Positions 12,054 to 23,700 of a DNA stretch of 64,000 nt are shown one piece after another (position 1 is the first letter of the stretch; each line of letters starts with the position of its first letter). A program made the translations under genes and the position numbers. The notes below the pieces were generated by a model. It worked only from the letters and a program-made list of their open reading frames with translations, did not search any database and was not told where the DNA came from. The DNA is taken from NCBI RefSeq assembly GCF_000003815.2, contig NC_049986.1, forward strand, positions 19,602,692 to 19,666,691, written 5' to 3'. This stretch comes from Branchiostoma floridae. Its lineage: Eukaryota; Chordata; Leptocardii; Amphioxiformes; Branchiostomatidae.

Positions 12054-15000
12054 CACAGGCACACTCACACACACACTCACACACATACACACACACACAG
12101 GCACACTCACACACACACACACACACATACAAAGAGAGAGAGAGGTACCAAACTCACCAGATCCGCCAGGTTGGGCTGGCTCCCTCCCATGAACTTCTTC
12201 TTGCCGACACCCTTCAGCCATTCGTTAGCAGCATCATACAGCGACTCTCGCACATCGTCCTTCAGCTGGTACCTGTGGGGAGATCGGATTACAGGTCAGG
12301 AAAGCGAAAGTGATCTAGAGCCAATTTATATTATTCTCCAGTCAGGGGGGTTGCGCCCGGGATTTCTTATTACTCCCTCTCCATTGAAAAGGCTACCATC
12401 TAACTACAAATCAGCTGCCACAAGTTTCACATTGAAAATGAGGAAGCCAGGCACAACCGACACATCTGGAGCAAAGAATTTGTCAGTTCTGTAACCTGAA
12501 TAAGGCTGAAGATGAACAGCAATGGCCAAGTGGAGTGTTTGCTTTGCAGTTGGTAGGTGTCAAGTTTGATCCCCGATCAAATCATACACCAAAGGGTACA
12601 TCATGCTGCTTTCTTTTATAAGCACTCAACATTTGGGAAAGTTTGGGCTTGAAAGTGTGCAAGTTGAGCCAAAAGTTACTCGCACCATAAGAAACTTACT
12701 TGCATAAGTGGACTGTTAACCCTTTATCTCTTCTACTGAAAATTTGCAAATGTATGTGAGTAAATGGAGATACATGAAGACCACATGTTTGGATATTTGC
12801 TTTTCTGTAGTGCATTTTATTTTGGGTCTTAAATTGTACAAACAGTTTCATAAGGAAGCCTTACTTGCTCTTCAGTCTCTTTGCTATTGTCCACATGATG
12901 GCAGAGCCTCCGTACTTGGCTGCCCACTTCTCCCAGGGCCCAAAGTTCTGTACGTTGGTGATGTAGTCAAACGCCTGGAGAGCCTCGGCCTGGGAGCGGT
13001 AGATGTTGGGGGCCAGCATGTGGACGAAGTGGTCGTCTACCCACTTTCTCCACTTCACCTCCGCTCTGTGGGAAGGGGAGGAGATGGATTATTTTACTTT
13101 GAGGGACAAATTTTGCTGGTAGATTCAGCTTGGTTCAATTAATATCTTTACATGCATTTACATTTACATTTATGTCCATCACAGAGGACAAAATAGGCAA
13201 TATTTTTGTCTGTGCCCAGCAGCAAACTTACATCAAAGGATAAAAGCTGGCTAGAACCTGACATAAATACAGTAAATAAAGAAATAGTCAGTTTTTGGGG
13301 GTGCCAGCTTGACTGCGGACTCAAAACCACAGTGAATATTTTTCCATCACAGTATGTGACTACATACATACATGTGTATGACTATGTAGTGTATGCCTTA
13401 CTACCGTAGTCCTATGACATGAGTCCCACCTTCTCCTCTTGCCATACTCCTCACTCATGGTCTCCAGGTCCACCATGACCCAGTGCTTGTTGGCGATCTC
13501 CCTGACTTCCTTCCCGTTGGCATCCTGAGTCACCATGAGGGGATAGTAGCTAACTATGTTGTCCAGGTCCTTGTGGGTGTTCACCATGAATGTCTTTAAG
13601 ATACTGATGATCACTGAGGAATCATTAAGTTGCTGAAAAACAGCAGTAAGCTAGTTAAGAATATGCTGCTTGAGTAACTGCTATCATGCATATCATATAA
13701 ACTTTATCACCTGGATGTCTACCCTTCTTCAAAGAAGCAGGAATGCCTTCAGCCCAGATATTTACATTATTCAATGTCAACAATTTCAAATCTTATTAAT
13801 CAATAAAAAAAAAAAAAAATATGCTCACAGGGAAAAAATAAGGATACTCCTATATGTTGACAATAACAAAGATGCAAATCACCATAACACAAGACAAGTC
13901 AAGTCAGCAAGCACTCAGAGAAGTGATAGAAAATGAAATCTAAAACAGAGTTTGGTTAAATATGCAAAAATGGAGGGAAGTTGATACCTGGATTGGGCAG
14001 TAGTCTGGTTAAGCTTAACTGCACCACTTCATTACATTACACAAATTTCCCAATTTTCCCACATTCCATGACAATAATGCACCTTAACTTATTCAGTCAG
14101 AGTTACCTGTTTGTCATCTTTCCCATCCAGCTCCACAATAACAATGGGAACCTTCTTGTAGTCCGACCAGCCGATTTCTCTCCTGGAGAGGGGGTTGACC
14201 TCTACGACCTGGAAGTCGATCCCGTAGTACTCCAGAAAGGCGCGGGTCTTGCAGCAAAACGGGCAGGTCAGGTACTGGTACAGGGTGACCTTCATGGGGG
14301 GGAGGTCCACCGAACTCTGGCACTGCAACAGGAGGACATGGATCAAGCTTCATTGCAAGCATTGGTCAACGGTATAAAAGTGAATGTGAATTCTTAAACT
14401 AGCTTAGCTCACAGAAGAGCCATTCATCCCTTATTAGGTGTCACAGAGAAGACAACTTCCCTCAAGCCAGTAAAAATCCCGACCACTACTATCTCCGAGA
14501 TAGAACCTCTGCTAAGGGGCCGACGGATATTTGGCGGGCTGCTATAACTATAAGCGAGATTTAATCAGACTAAACCTCTCCTTGGAGAACTGGGGAAATT
14601 CCGATCCCTAGCTCTTTTCGGCAAGCACAATTAACAGTGGACTACGGCTTAAGGTCCTGTCTTAAGGACTGCAAAGCTTTCTATACCTTGCGGGTGAGCG
14701 ACACCGCTGGAGTCAAAATCATGTCATGGTTTCTAGTTCCAGAGGCAGGGTTGCTACGCAAACTACTTCACATAGTCAAATAACGGTAATGCTGGTACTT
14801 CAAATACCTTCTATTCATCATCATAGTTGTTTTTTTTAACACTTTTGGTGTATATAGGGCTGTGCCCATCTCCATTTGTATCCATTAGGCCACACACTGG
14901 TCATACAGCAGGGGAGCTAGTCCACTGCTAGTGGTATGTCTGAGTCAGCGCTTATAACAGACCACATGTAATTCTTAACTTCAAGTATAACAGCTGGTAG

Positions 15001-15489
15001 CAGGTACAAGTTAATGTTACTGGTTGCAAATCATGTAAAATATGTAACAGAACTTTACATATTCAATTTCAAGATCAAGAATAAATGACAAGATGTGTTT
15101 AATTCTTGAAAATGAAAGGATAAAAACAACACACTGCACCTACTGTAAACTACAACAGTACACAAAGCTGTACAGCTCACCTGTGCCGTTGTGACGGGCC
15201 CGTCTGCAGTAGTAGCCATGGCCTGCCGATATTTGTAGGTGATATAACCGGCCCCTGACACCGCTGTCAGACCTGCGACACCCAGGCCAAGTCTCAACCA
15301 CTGTCCGCCACTTCCAGGACCGTTCGTACGGGAAGAAAGCTCTCTTCTCTGGATCCCTGCATCTTTAAGTGGTCTGAGACTCGTCTTGGAACTCTGGGCG
15401 ACACCGCACTGCGAGCAGTTTCGCAGGAGCGGTGTAAAAACGAACTTTTGTCCGACGTTACGACACGAGTTCCACACGCTGGCGGCCAT
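11272..15489 (-). CDS. PTGES2: Membrane-associated prostaglandin E synthase 2
   Basis: Predicted exons in coding order are 15181-15489, 14107-14322, 13430-13632, 12865-13065, 12158-12272 and 11272-11421. Phases agree and give 1,194 nt (397 aa), close to the vertebrate protein. Residues 1-65 look like a mitochondrial/Golgi-type basic leader, followed by one membrane segment (about 66-85, WLRLGLGVAGLTAV). A glutaredoxin-like domain follows, with the redox motif CPFC at residues 123-126 (YLTCPFCCKTRAFLEYYGI). A GST-C-like all-helical part follows, with QLNDSSVIISILK, KWRKWVDDHFVH, AIMWTIAKRLKS and FMGGSQPNLADL, all characteristic of PTGES2. The family isomerises PGH2 to PGE2, and haem/glutathione binding has been described for it. 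The gene is a singleton here, transcribed away from the polycystin-like gene. The end of exon 5 is present in two extra partial copies downstream. I am very sure of the identification; microexon boundaries are read from splice consensus. Confidence 0.95.
11696..12150. repeat. (CA)n/(GA)n microsatellite cluster in PTGES2 intron 5
   Basis: Long CA runs on the plus strand at about 11825-11920 and 12000-12130 are each followed by a short GA run and ggtaccaaactcacca. The long His/Thr/Val/Cys-rich open frames through here are low-complexity artefacts. Confidence 0.95.
11779..11993 (-). pseudogene. Two partial duplicates of the PTGES2 exon 5 3' end
   Basis: The plus-strand text ggttgggctggctccctccc, with its flanking tcaccagat, occurs in the real exon 5 (12154-12200) and again at about 11779-11824 and 11947-11993 (the last with one change, ggtttggctgg). 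Each copy encodes FMGGSQPNLA or a close variant on the minus strand and retains the downstream splice donor, but lacks the 5' half of the exon and its acceptor. They are therefore non-functional exon fragments or decoy donors. Confidence 0.85.
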
Positions 15490-16230
15490 CTTGGGTCACT
15501 TGCGTAACCTCTGCTGCCGCAAACCAGCAAGAGTTGCCAGAATGTCGTAAAATACCATTGCGACAAATACCAGGGAAGTGGCGACGAGATCATCTTGTAA
15601 ATACCGAACTTTTGGCACTATTGAAAGACCTTGGAAGGATAATCATGAAGAAGACTGAAGAAAAGAGAGAGAAAAAGAAAGAAAGAAAAATATAGTAGAA
15701 AAGAAGGAAAAAGAAAAGGACAGAAGTAAAGAATGAAAGACAAAGAAACAAAGAGAAAAAAGGAAAAAGAAAGAAGGCAGAGAAATCTAGTACATGTATA
15801 TTTTCCTTTATACATTTTGTAACGAAGACAAGTTAATGACAAAATGTCTTAATAAAAAAATATTGACACAGTTTATCGACTAGCAGGTGCAATCCCAGGA
15901 TGACGTCACGCCAAGATTCAATGACGCAATCCCATACAGTGTGAGGACTCGGCGGTTGCATGGTTCAGTCTTTCGGATGCAACACTGCAGTGACGTCGTA
16001 TGGGGTTCTCAAATCATAGGTTTAGGTCAACAGGTAGCCATAAGAAACATTATCACGATAAAGTTTATTTTTGCAAGTTCTTGCCCGAGGGCTAATTGCG
16101 GCATGGAACATACAGAATATATATTAAACATACATGAAATAAAAGACTTTGGTATTGATAACAATGCCTAACATTCTTTCACATCGCATTCTTTGATTTT
16201 GGAAGACCTCCCTAAGCTTGACCAACGTTT
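15490..16230. other. Intergenic region between PTGES2 and the element cluster
   Basis: Contains the presumed PTGES2 promoter side (upstream of 15489) and a purine-rich stretch at about 15644-15780 (gaaagaaagaaaaa-type). No coding exon is recognised. Confidence 0.5.
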
Positions 16231-16480
16231 CTAAAGCTAAGGGCACAACCCACCGTACGAGCAACTGCGTGCTGTCTACGTGCCAAAACGTGGGCAATCT
16301 TTTGGGATCCGTAAGTGGTAAGTACCGCCTCCGTACGAAATCGCACGGAATCCAATACTCCCTCCATGCTCTTGCCAGTCCTTCCCGGTCTCCCCATGTT
16401 TTCAGAAAAAAACACTGCGGACGTGGCCTCCCAAAAACGTACAGACAAAAACCACGTACGGCAGGTTGTGTCCTTAAGCT
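16231..16480. mobile_element. Terminal-inverted-repeat element, copy A
   Basis: It begins ctaagggcacaacccaccgt and ends acggcaggttgtgtccttaa. It abuts copy B directly, sharing the taagct junction. No transposase frame is visible, so it is probably non-autonomous. Confidence 0.75.
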
Positions 16481-16793
16481 AGGGGCACAACCCACCGTAC
16501 GTGCTTTTTTTCCGTACGTTTTTTGGGGAGGTCACGTCCTCCACGTTTTCCCGAAAACGTTGCGAAGGACTGGCAAGAGCAGGGAGGGAGTACGTCTCTC
16601 GGTTGCGCAAGCTAAGGTCTGTGGTCTGCACGCCACGCCTGGCCGTGAGCCGGTTGCGTGCATCGTTCGTTGCGCAAGTGGTTAGTGAGTTGTACGTGCT
16701 TACAACGTACAATCTCTGTGCGATTGCCCACGTTTTGGCACGTAGACACAACGCAGTTGCAAGTACGGCGGGTTGTGCCCCTAGCTTTAGCTT
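16475..16793. mobile_element. Terminal-inverted-repeat element, copy B
   Basis: It begins taagctaggggcacaaccca and ends gggttgtgcccctagcttta. It is back to back with copy A. Internal pieces such as ttttggggaggtcacgtcc recur in the copies at 9502 and 21891. Confidence 0.8.
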
Positions 16794-17629
16794 AACTGTC
16801 TGATGGTTACTCGAGAAGAAGTCGTAAAATTCCCCTGCAACAACTTAGCGCCACCACATTAAGTTTTGCATTGAATATTTCATGAGCATTAACGTTTGTA
16901 TCTTTGTGTCGTTAGATACCCATACATACATCTGGAGAAATATGATGTTTCATACAAGAGATGATTGTGGTCCAGATATGAACTGTTGCGAGGAATAGTC
17001 TACCTACCTGTGTAGCCACACACACGACTTGTTTATGGCAGTATGGCATAGTAATGGTAAAAGCAAATGTACCTGTTTTGTACGTCTACTTTATTTCCAC
17101 CTGACTAACCAACTATTGTCCCTGTCTCCTTTCTTCCTTCAAGGTGAATCAGCCGACACCTAGAAACGGGCAGTGTAATGTTATCTGGACGACAGAAAAG
17201 TACTGGGGAGAAAATATTGGAAACACCAACGACCAAGTTATAATAAAAATTGATTTCTTTAAAAAAAAATGGTCGCTAAGTAATAGAAGCTTGAACCCAT
17301 AAAAGAAAAAGATTCTAGCTTTACTGGCGTTTTTGTAAGTAATATGTAAATTTTAGACCCCTCCCAAAATCATCATGGGGTCGTCCTTGTTTTTATTGAT
17401 GCCCCGTTGTGTTGACGTTGCGCAGATACCAGTCCTGAGTACAGACGTTAGGAGTCTGACGTGGCGTTGTTGCGCAGGAGGGACTGACGTTTTGCATTTC
17501 TGGACCTGACATCCGACGAGGAAAAAAAGAAAAGACGTAAAAAGCGCGTTGACCGGACCAGAGACATCAGTCGTACGGGCCCGGTCGCCTCTGCAACCGT
17601 CAGCTCCGAAGAGCGCGCCCGTTAAAAGG
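16794..17629. promoter_or_regulatory. 5' flank of the polycystin-1-like gene
   Basis: This stretch between the last repeat and the first predicted ATG must contain the promoter and 5' UTR. I see no convincing TATA element, and no upstream exon can be defined from the sequence alone. The 200 bases before the ATG are relatively GC-rich with CpG (acgtaaaaagcgcgttgacc, gaagagcgcgcccg), consistent with a CpG-type promoter. Confidence 0.35.
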
Positions 17630-17702
17630 ATGGCTTCACGGAACGGTGTTTTGGTCAGGTTCACCTACTGTGTCATTCTTTTCTGTGCGGCAAATGTGAA
17701 AG
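17630..17702 (+). CDS. Exon 1: signal peptide
   Basis: The ATG at 17630 opens a 24-codon exon with a basic start, a hydrophobic core ([13 protein letters not shown]) and a donor G|GTAGGC. It ends in phase 1, exactly the phase at which every discoidin module begins. It could be followed by an unseen exon in the 1.4-kb intron, but the phases fit directly to 19143. Confidence 0.7.
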
Positions 17703-20700
17703 GTAGGCTCCATATATAGTTTCTATGAACAAACTGCTTGTCGTTATTAAATTAGACCATATTTGGCTGGCCACATGATGACCATGTAGACACTTACATT
17801 CATCCAGGTCTTAGTCTCCCTAGCAGCATCTACCAGTCGACCTTTTTTGTGGGCTTCATTTTTTCTAATGGCGCATCAAGTTTTACTATCTACAAAATTG
17901 GTTACTGTGGCCGAGTCCACACGATCGAATTGCAGTTTGAACTGATATGACCGAAAGCTAGACTATTTGAGCCTGCTAAGTTGCAAGCAAAGTCTCTCTC
18001 TATATATGGTTTATCTACCGAAGGAATCGGTAACCAAATGTTGGGAAGGATTCTTTTCCAGTAATGCATACGTTTCTATGCCTATCAGACACTCCATCGA
18101 GCCCCCCACAGTTAGCACAGAATATTCAACGTAGTCTCAAAAACGTTGTAAACTAACTTCGAACTATGGTAAAAACTTGCCCACTGTCCGCCTGTACAAT
18201 TGTATCTCATAAAGGTGTAGAAGAATGCATCAACACCCATGGCGTACTACTGGTGTCAGATAAGGTCAAAGCCCATGGGAGTCATCATTTGTAGGTTGGG
18301 TGTGTCTCCACCAGACCGTTTATGACTTTATATTGTTTGCGCACGACTGGGTCCCCTTAGATCTGGATATGATAAGATGATGTTTACGAGGTGGGTGCGC
18401 CTCCAGCTATGGATCTTTACCTTTTCAGTTCTGCGAGCACGAAGAATGGAAATGATTTAAAACATTAGTCATCAGATACTGGCTTGAAAATAAGACGACA
18501 AATTTCGTTGTCTAATGATATACAATAACTCAGATGAAAGGTAAATAGATATTCCTAACATTTTAACGAGAAACATAACTGACCTTACATTATTTCTTAA
18601 GTAAAATAATTACAGTTTTGTGAGACGTTGTAAGGGAGGCTATGTCGCATATCTAATGCAAAAAGAGATAAGAGAAAAATGTTGTGTTTAAGTTAGGGTC
18701 CTGCAAAAACCTTAAAAAAAATACTTTTCTACTTTGTCTTTTTTTTTAGATTTTGGTCGAAGTGACCTAACAAATGCAGCTTAGCAACGTAAAACTGAAA
18801 CACATTGGGCACTGGTATTTTCAACGTCATATTGCAATTATACAGAAGCACTGAAAGAAGTACTATGTTTCCTAAACAATCTTCAATCAATCTTAAATCA
18901 ACTATTCAAAGACGTAATCTGTCAATAGAGTGTGAAATGCGGGAAGTCTGTGTTTACTTTCATCACTTAGATTGCATATGGAAAAAAGGATAGGGTCGGA
19001 ATGTTTTTAAAAGCGGGGTGGGTCGGGCAACTGGAAGTACAAATTTTTTTTCTTAGGCCTATTAAACGCTAAAAAATAGACGAGTAGAAACGAGTATGGT
19101 AAAAATCGGCAAACTGCACTCTTTTTCCCGATCTTGCCGAAGCCGTCTCCGCCACCCCCGACTGTCTACAACCACTTGGAATGGAGTCCGGCGCCATACC
19201 GGATGGCAGCATCACTGCAACCTCGACCTATAGTAATGAACCTGGTTTCGATGCTCACTTCGGGCGATTGAACGGGGGAAGCTGCTGGATAGCCCATTCC
19301 CGGAACATCGGGCAGTATCTGCAGGTAGGCGTACACCTTGATAAACTTGACGATTGTATCATTTACATTATCTTATCTTTCTGGGGTTTCTTTGTAGTGA
19401 ATTTTCTGTAAATACAGGTTGGGGAATCACAACCTGGTCTAGGTCGACACCTGAAAAGGTAATACAGTAGTCACATGTTATGTCATGTTTGACAAACAGT
19501 TATAAAGGCTCAAACGGATTATTCAGATAAAGTCCTCAATTGAATCAATTATATCGATTACTGATCTTGTCTACCCAAATACCACGATTTGTCCAACGTA
19601 TACCCGTAAAGCATGTTCTTGTATATCATTAAATGAGGCTGATTTGCCTATTTTGCTACCGATACATTGATCGATGATTGTGACTGGTATTCATATACTG
19701 TCTTATTGATCTATGAAGGATACTTTGAAAAGTTTGGATGTAGATAATAAATGCTTTTTATTTGAATAAAATAAGGTTGATAGAATTTCCTAATCGTTGC
19801 TGCAAATTATATCAACTTTTCAGGATAAAAATCTACTTTTAATTGGCGACAGTATAATTCCGGACAAACACTCTAATTCCGGAAAACCTTAATGATTTCA
19901 AAATAGATTGACCAGATGAATCAATATGTGTATGATGTATCAAAAAATACTGAATATGTAGGTTGCAATTAGATGTCTCTACGTAGAAAGGTCTGCAGAC
20001 TTCTGGCTCTGGGTCCCGGAATTCTGGCAGAATTCTGGCTTAGGTTCCCGCAGCCAGAATTCTGCAGAATCCCCAGAATTTTGCAGAATTAGCCTTCTTC
20101 ATGGAGACATCTAATTGCAACCTATATATTCATCATCCTTTGATATATTATACCTACAAATGTTAATTCATCTGGTTAATCTATTTTGAAATAAATTAAG
20201 GTTTTCCGGAATTAAAGTGTTCGTCCGGAATTATCCTGTCGCATGTTCTTTGTTAATTTTGTCAGTAATCACAGGCTACCAAGTAACAGGAAATCAAATT
20301 TAAAATCTAAAACTGAATTGATCCCCCGCAGACAAAAGAAGGAAGCCAACCCCTATACAACTATTTCTTCAGCTCAGTCTAAGAACAATCTACCATTAAA
20401 AGATTATAACCAAAGGATACCCAAAGCACAAGGTATAAAACCCATTGGTTACTCTGGAGGAAACCACCAGGCGGTACGGAATCAGACTTTCAATTTCTAA
20501 CACCTGTCGATCCATCCAAACCTTTTAGAGTTATGCTGTCAATAAAACAAACAAACCAACAAACAAATCAACAACCACACCGGACCACAAAAAATCACAA
20601 AAACATACCCTTCTTGGCGGAGGTAGAAAATAAATGAACAGACTGATCACATCGATCTTCTCGTATTTTGCATTCTTCAGTTTTAAACTCCCTAAGCCAA

Positions 20701-23700
20701 AAACAAACTCAAAAAAGCGAACTTTTCTCTACCGTGCCATCAGTCTTTGGAATGACCTACCACCATACATCAAATCCCTGCCCAACATCTCACGCTTTAA
20801 AAAGGCAATGTATCAAGTCTTCTCAAGCCAATAGTTTTTTTTAATGATTGTGTATCTATTATTACCTGTTTGTATATATACATATATGTTTGTGTATATA
20901 TTTGCGTTTGTTTATGTGTGTTTCATTGTTTCATATGAACCCTGGTAGAGTAGCCCTGAATAGGGCTAAAGGGTATCGGAATAAAGGAATAAAGAAGGAA
21001 GTTAAAACACCTACTGACTTTCAGGTGGATTTTAAGCAACTAAAGCGCGTCACTGGCACTATCATCCAGGGTCGGTTTGGTGTTCCCCAGTGGGTGACGT
21101 CATACAAACTCCAGTACAGCGCGGATTGGATGATTTGGAGGACATATACCGACAGTGATGGTTCAGAAGTGGTATCTTGAGTATTATTTTTCTTTAAATC
21201 ATACAGAATACCAGGAAAACAAAACAATTTCTTAATGAATATATTATATATCAGAGTCGCTTCGATTCGTTGGTTTTGATCTTCGCCATTAATATTGTTA
21301 GTCTCGGACGTTTGTACGTAGATTTTTCAGCCTAGGATAGTCGTTGATAAGATCAAGAGCTGAATGAAGTGTACTGTAAGGAAAGGTATAAAATGCTCTA
21401 ATCTAATTATCCGTTTACCTTCCAGGTCTTTCCAGGAAATAACGACTGGGGCACCCCTGTAACCAACCTACTGAACGAGTCAGTTGATGCCCGTTATGTG
21501 CGTTTCGTGGTCCAGGGCTGGCGAGGCTACATCGCCATGAGGGTGGAGATTCTGGGCTGTAACTCCAGTAGGTTGATGCGCCAAAACACTCACATCTTTA
21601 AGCAGAATCTGTCATCATTTTTTAGAAACAATTTACCTAGCATAGAAGCATCCGAAGGTAAACATTTTCTTGGTCAAAGATGGCAAAATAATGGCACTTA
21701 TGCAGTCTTTTGCACGAATATCATCTGGCGCTTTTATTCCTTGAGAATTGTGATACTTTATAGTGTCGCCTAAACGAAGTCAGAGGTAGATGCGAAGCTG
21801 TCAAATGTGAAAATTATTTCCACCTAATCTGACCAGCCCTGTGACTGGGAAACTGTTCTGTCAGGATTACCTGTACGTCACTAAAGTCTGAAGCTAAGGG
21901 CACAGCCCGCCGTTCGTGCAAAAACGTGGACAATCTTTTGGTATCCGTAAGTGGTAAGTACCGCCTCCGTACGAAATCCTACGGAATTCAACGGATTTCG
22001 GAGCACGCAAACACGTGCATGCAAAACTTTCTCAGTTTTCGGGCTGCGGATTGACCCCCCCCCCCCCCCACAAAAAAAAACGAGCCAGTACGGGCGACGC
22101 GCGTGCCCCGCACAGCCCATGCGAGTGAGTAAGGAAACCGTACGTACGCATCACGTGTACGTGCGGCCTGTATATGGTAACGTGGCAATCGGACAGAGAT
22201 CGTACGTACCACTTGCACAGCAAACGTTGCACACAACCTCTCACGGCACGGTTACACCTTACGCAACCGTGGTGTGTGACGAGCGTTGAGACGTGTACCC
22301 TCCCAACTTGGTGCTCTTGCCATTCATTCCCCACGTTTTCATAAAAACGTGGCGGACGTGGCTTAAAAACAAAATAAAAAAACTTACGGACAAATAACAC
22401 GTACGGCGGGTTGTGCCCTTAGCTTAAGTCACAACCCGCTGTACATGTACGTGTTGTTTGTCCGTACGTTTTTGGGAGGCCACATCCGCCGCGTTTTCAT
22501 GATAATGTGATTAAGGACAGGCAAGAGCAAGGAGGGAGAATGTCAACGCAAGTCACTCGTACGGTGCAAAGGTGGGTTCACACGTGGGTGTCATAGAAGT
22601 CCATATGAGGTCATCAGTCTCTACAGGTCGCGGACAAATAACAGAAATGGACAACATGGCCAGATAACATGCCATCGGAGTTAGCTGGTTGCAAACCATG
22701 CTCCTCGGACAGTTGACTTCTCTGGCATGTTATCTGTCTATATTTTTTCCAATTTCTAATATTTTTCCAGCAACCTGTGGAGCCTTGTAGAGACTAACAA
22801 TTCCATACGGACGTCAAACGCACTTGAATATATATTACGCAAGTGTGAACCCGGCTTAATACCCCCCTCACATTATATACGATCTTCGGACGTACTTCGC
22901 GATCGCAGGAAGGTCGTCTGATTTTAAGATATTAAGATGGTATTGCGTATTTTTTGCCCCAAAACTGTCCCCCTCACATATAAGCGAGGCTCGTGCGATC
23001 GTCTGTGAATAAATCTATGATAATGAGTCTCCCATGACCTCTTGCCCGCGGACAACGTAACACAAAACGTTCCTCACAGAAAGGCAAGATATCAATAAAT
23101 GTTGTTTGCGCGGCCCTACTAGAAATGACAAAAGACAAGAAAGTCACAAAGGCAGCCTGCATACTGCCACAGGGGCCACAATGTCAGAGTTACCCTCACA
23201 TTCTCAGACATTCAATATTTGTAACAAACTGAAGTCGGGTGAACGTCGTCCGAACATCGCCCGACTGACGGGCGTTCGCCATTCGATTTGCGCTCGATGA
23301 TTAATAACTAGGTCTGTGCTGATTGACGCACGACTATCAATCGAATGTCGACAGATACCCTTGCGAGGTACGCACGATTTGCACGCACGATCTGCGACTC
23401 GGTAACTATCTCAGAGATCTCCTGCGACTTGTCGCTTATGTTAAAGACATGTTTAGCTGCACCGCGACCGTCGTACGACCCTTGAAAATTACCGGCGATC
23501 CCTAAAAACCGCAAGATGATCGTAAGAACACCGGACGTCTTACTCACAAAAATGCCATTTAGAGCTCGTACACTAGTCTTCCGATCGATTTTCGCCTAAT
23601 GTGAGGGGGGTATAAGGACGTGGTCTATACACCACGCCTGGCCTTGAGCGGTTGCGTGCATCGTTCGTTGCGTTAGTGGCCTACTAGAGGTTTTTACCAA

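Noticed and set aside
11664-12494. Long His/Thr- or Val/Cys-rich open frames on both strands
   Set aside because: They are translations of CA/GT microsatellites in a PTGES2 intron.
15618-15842. Leu/Phe/Ser-rich small open frame (minus strand)
   Set aside because: It is a translation of a purine/pyrimidine-biased tract in intergenic DNA.
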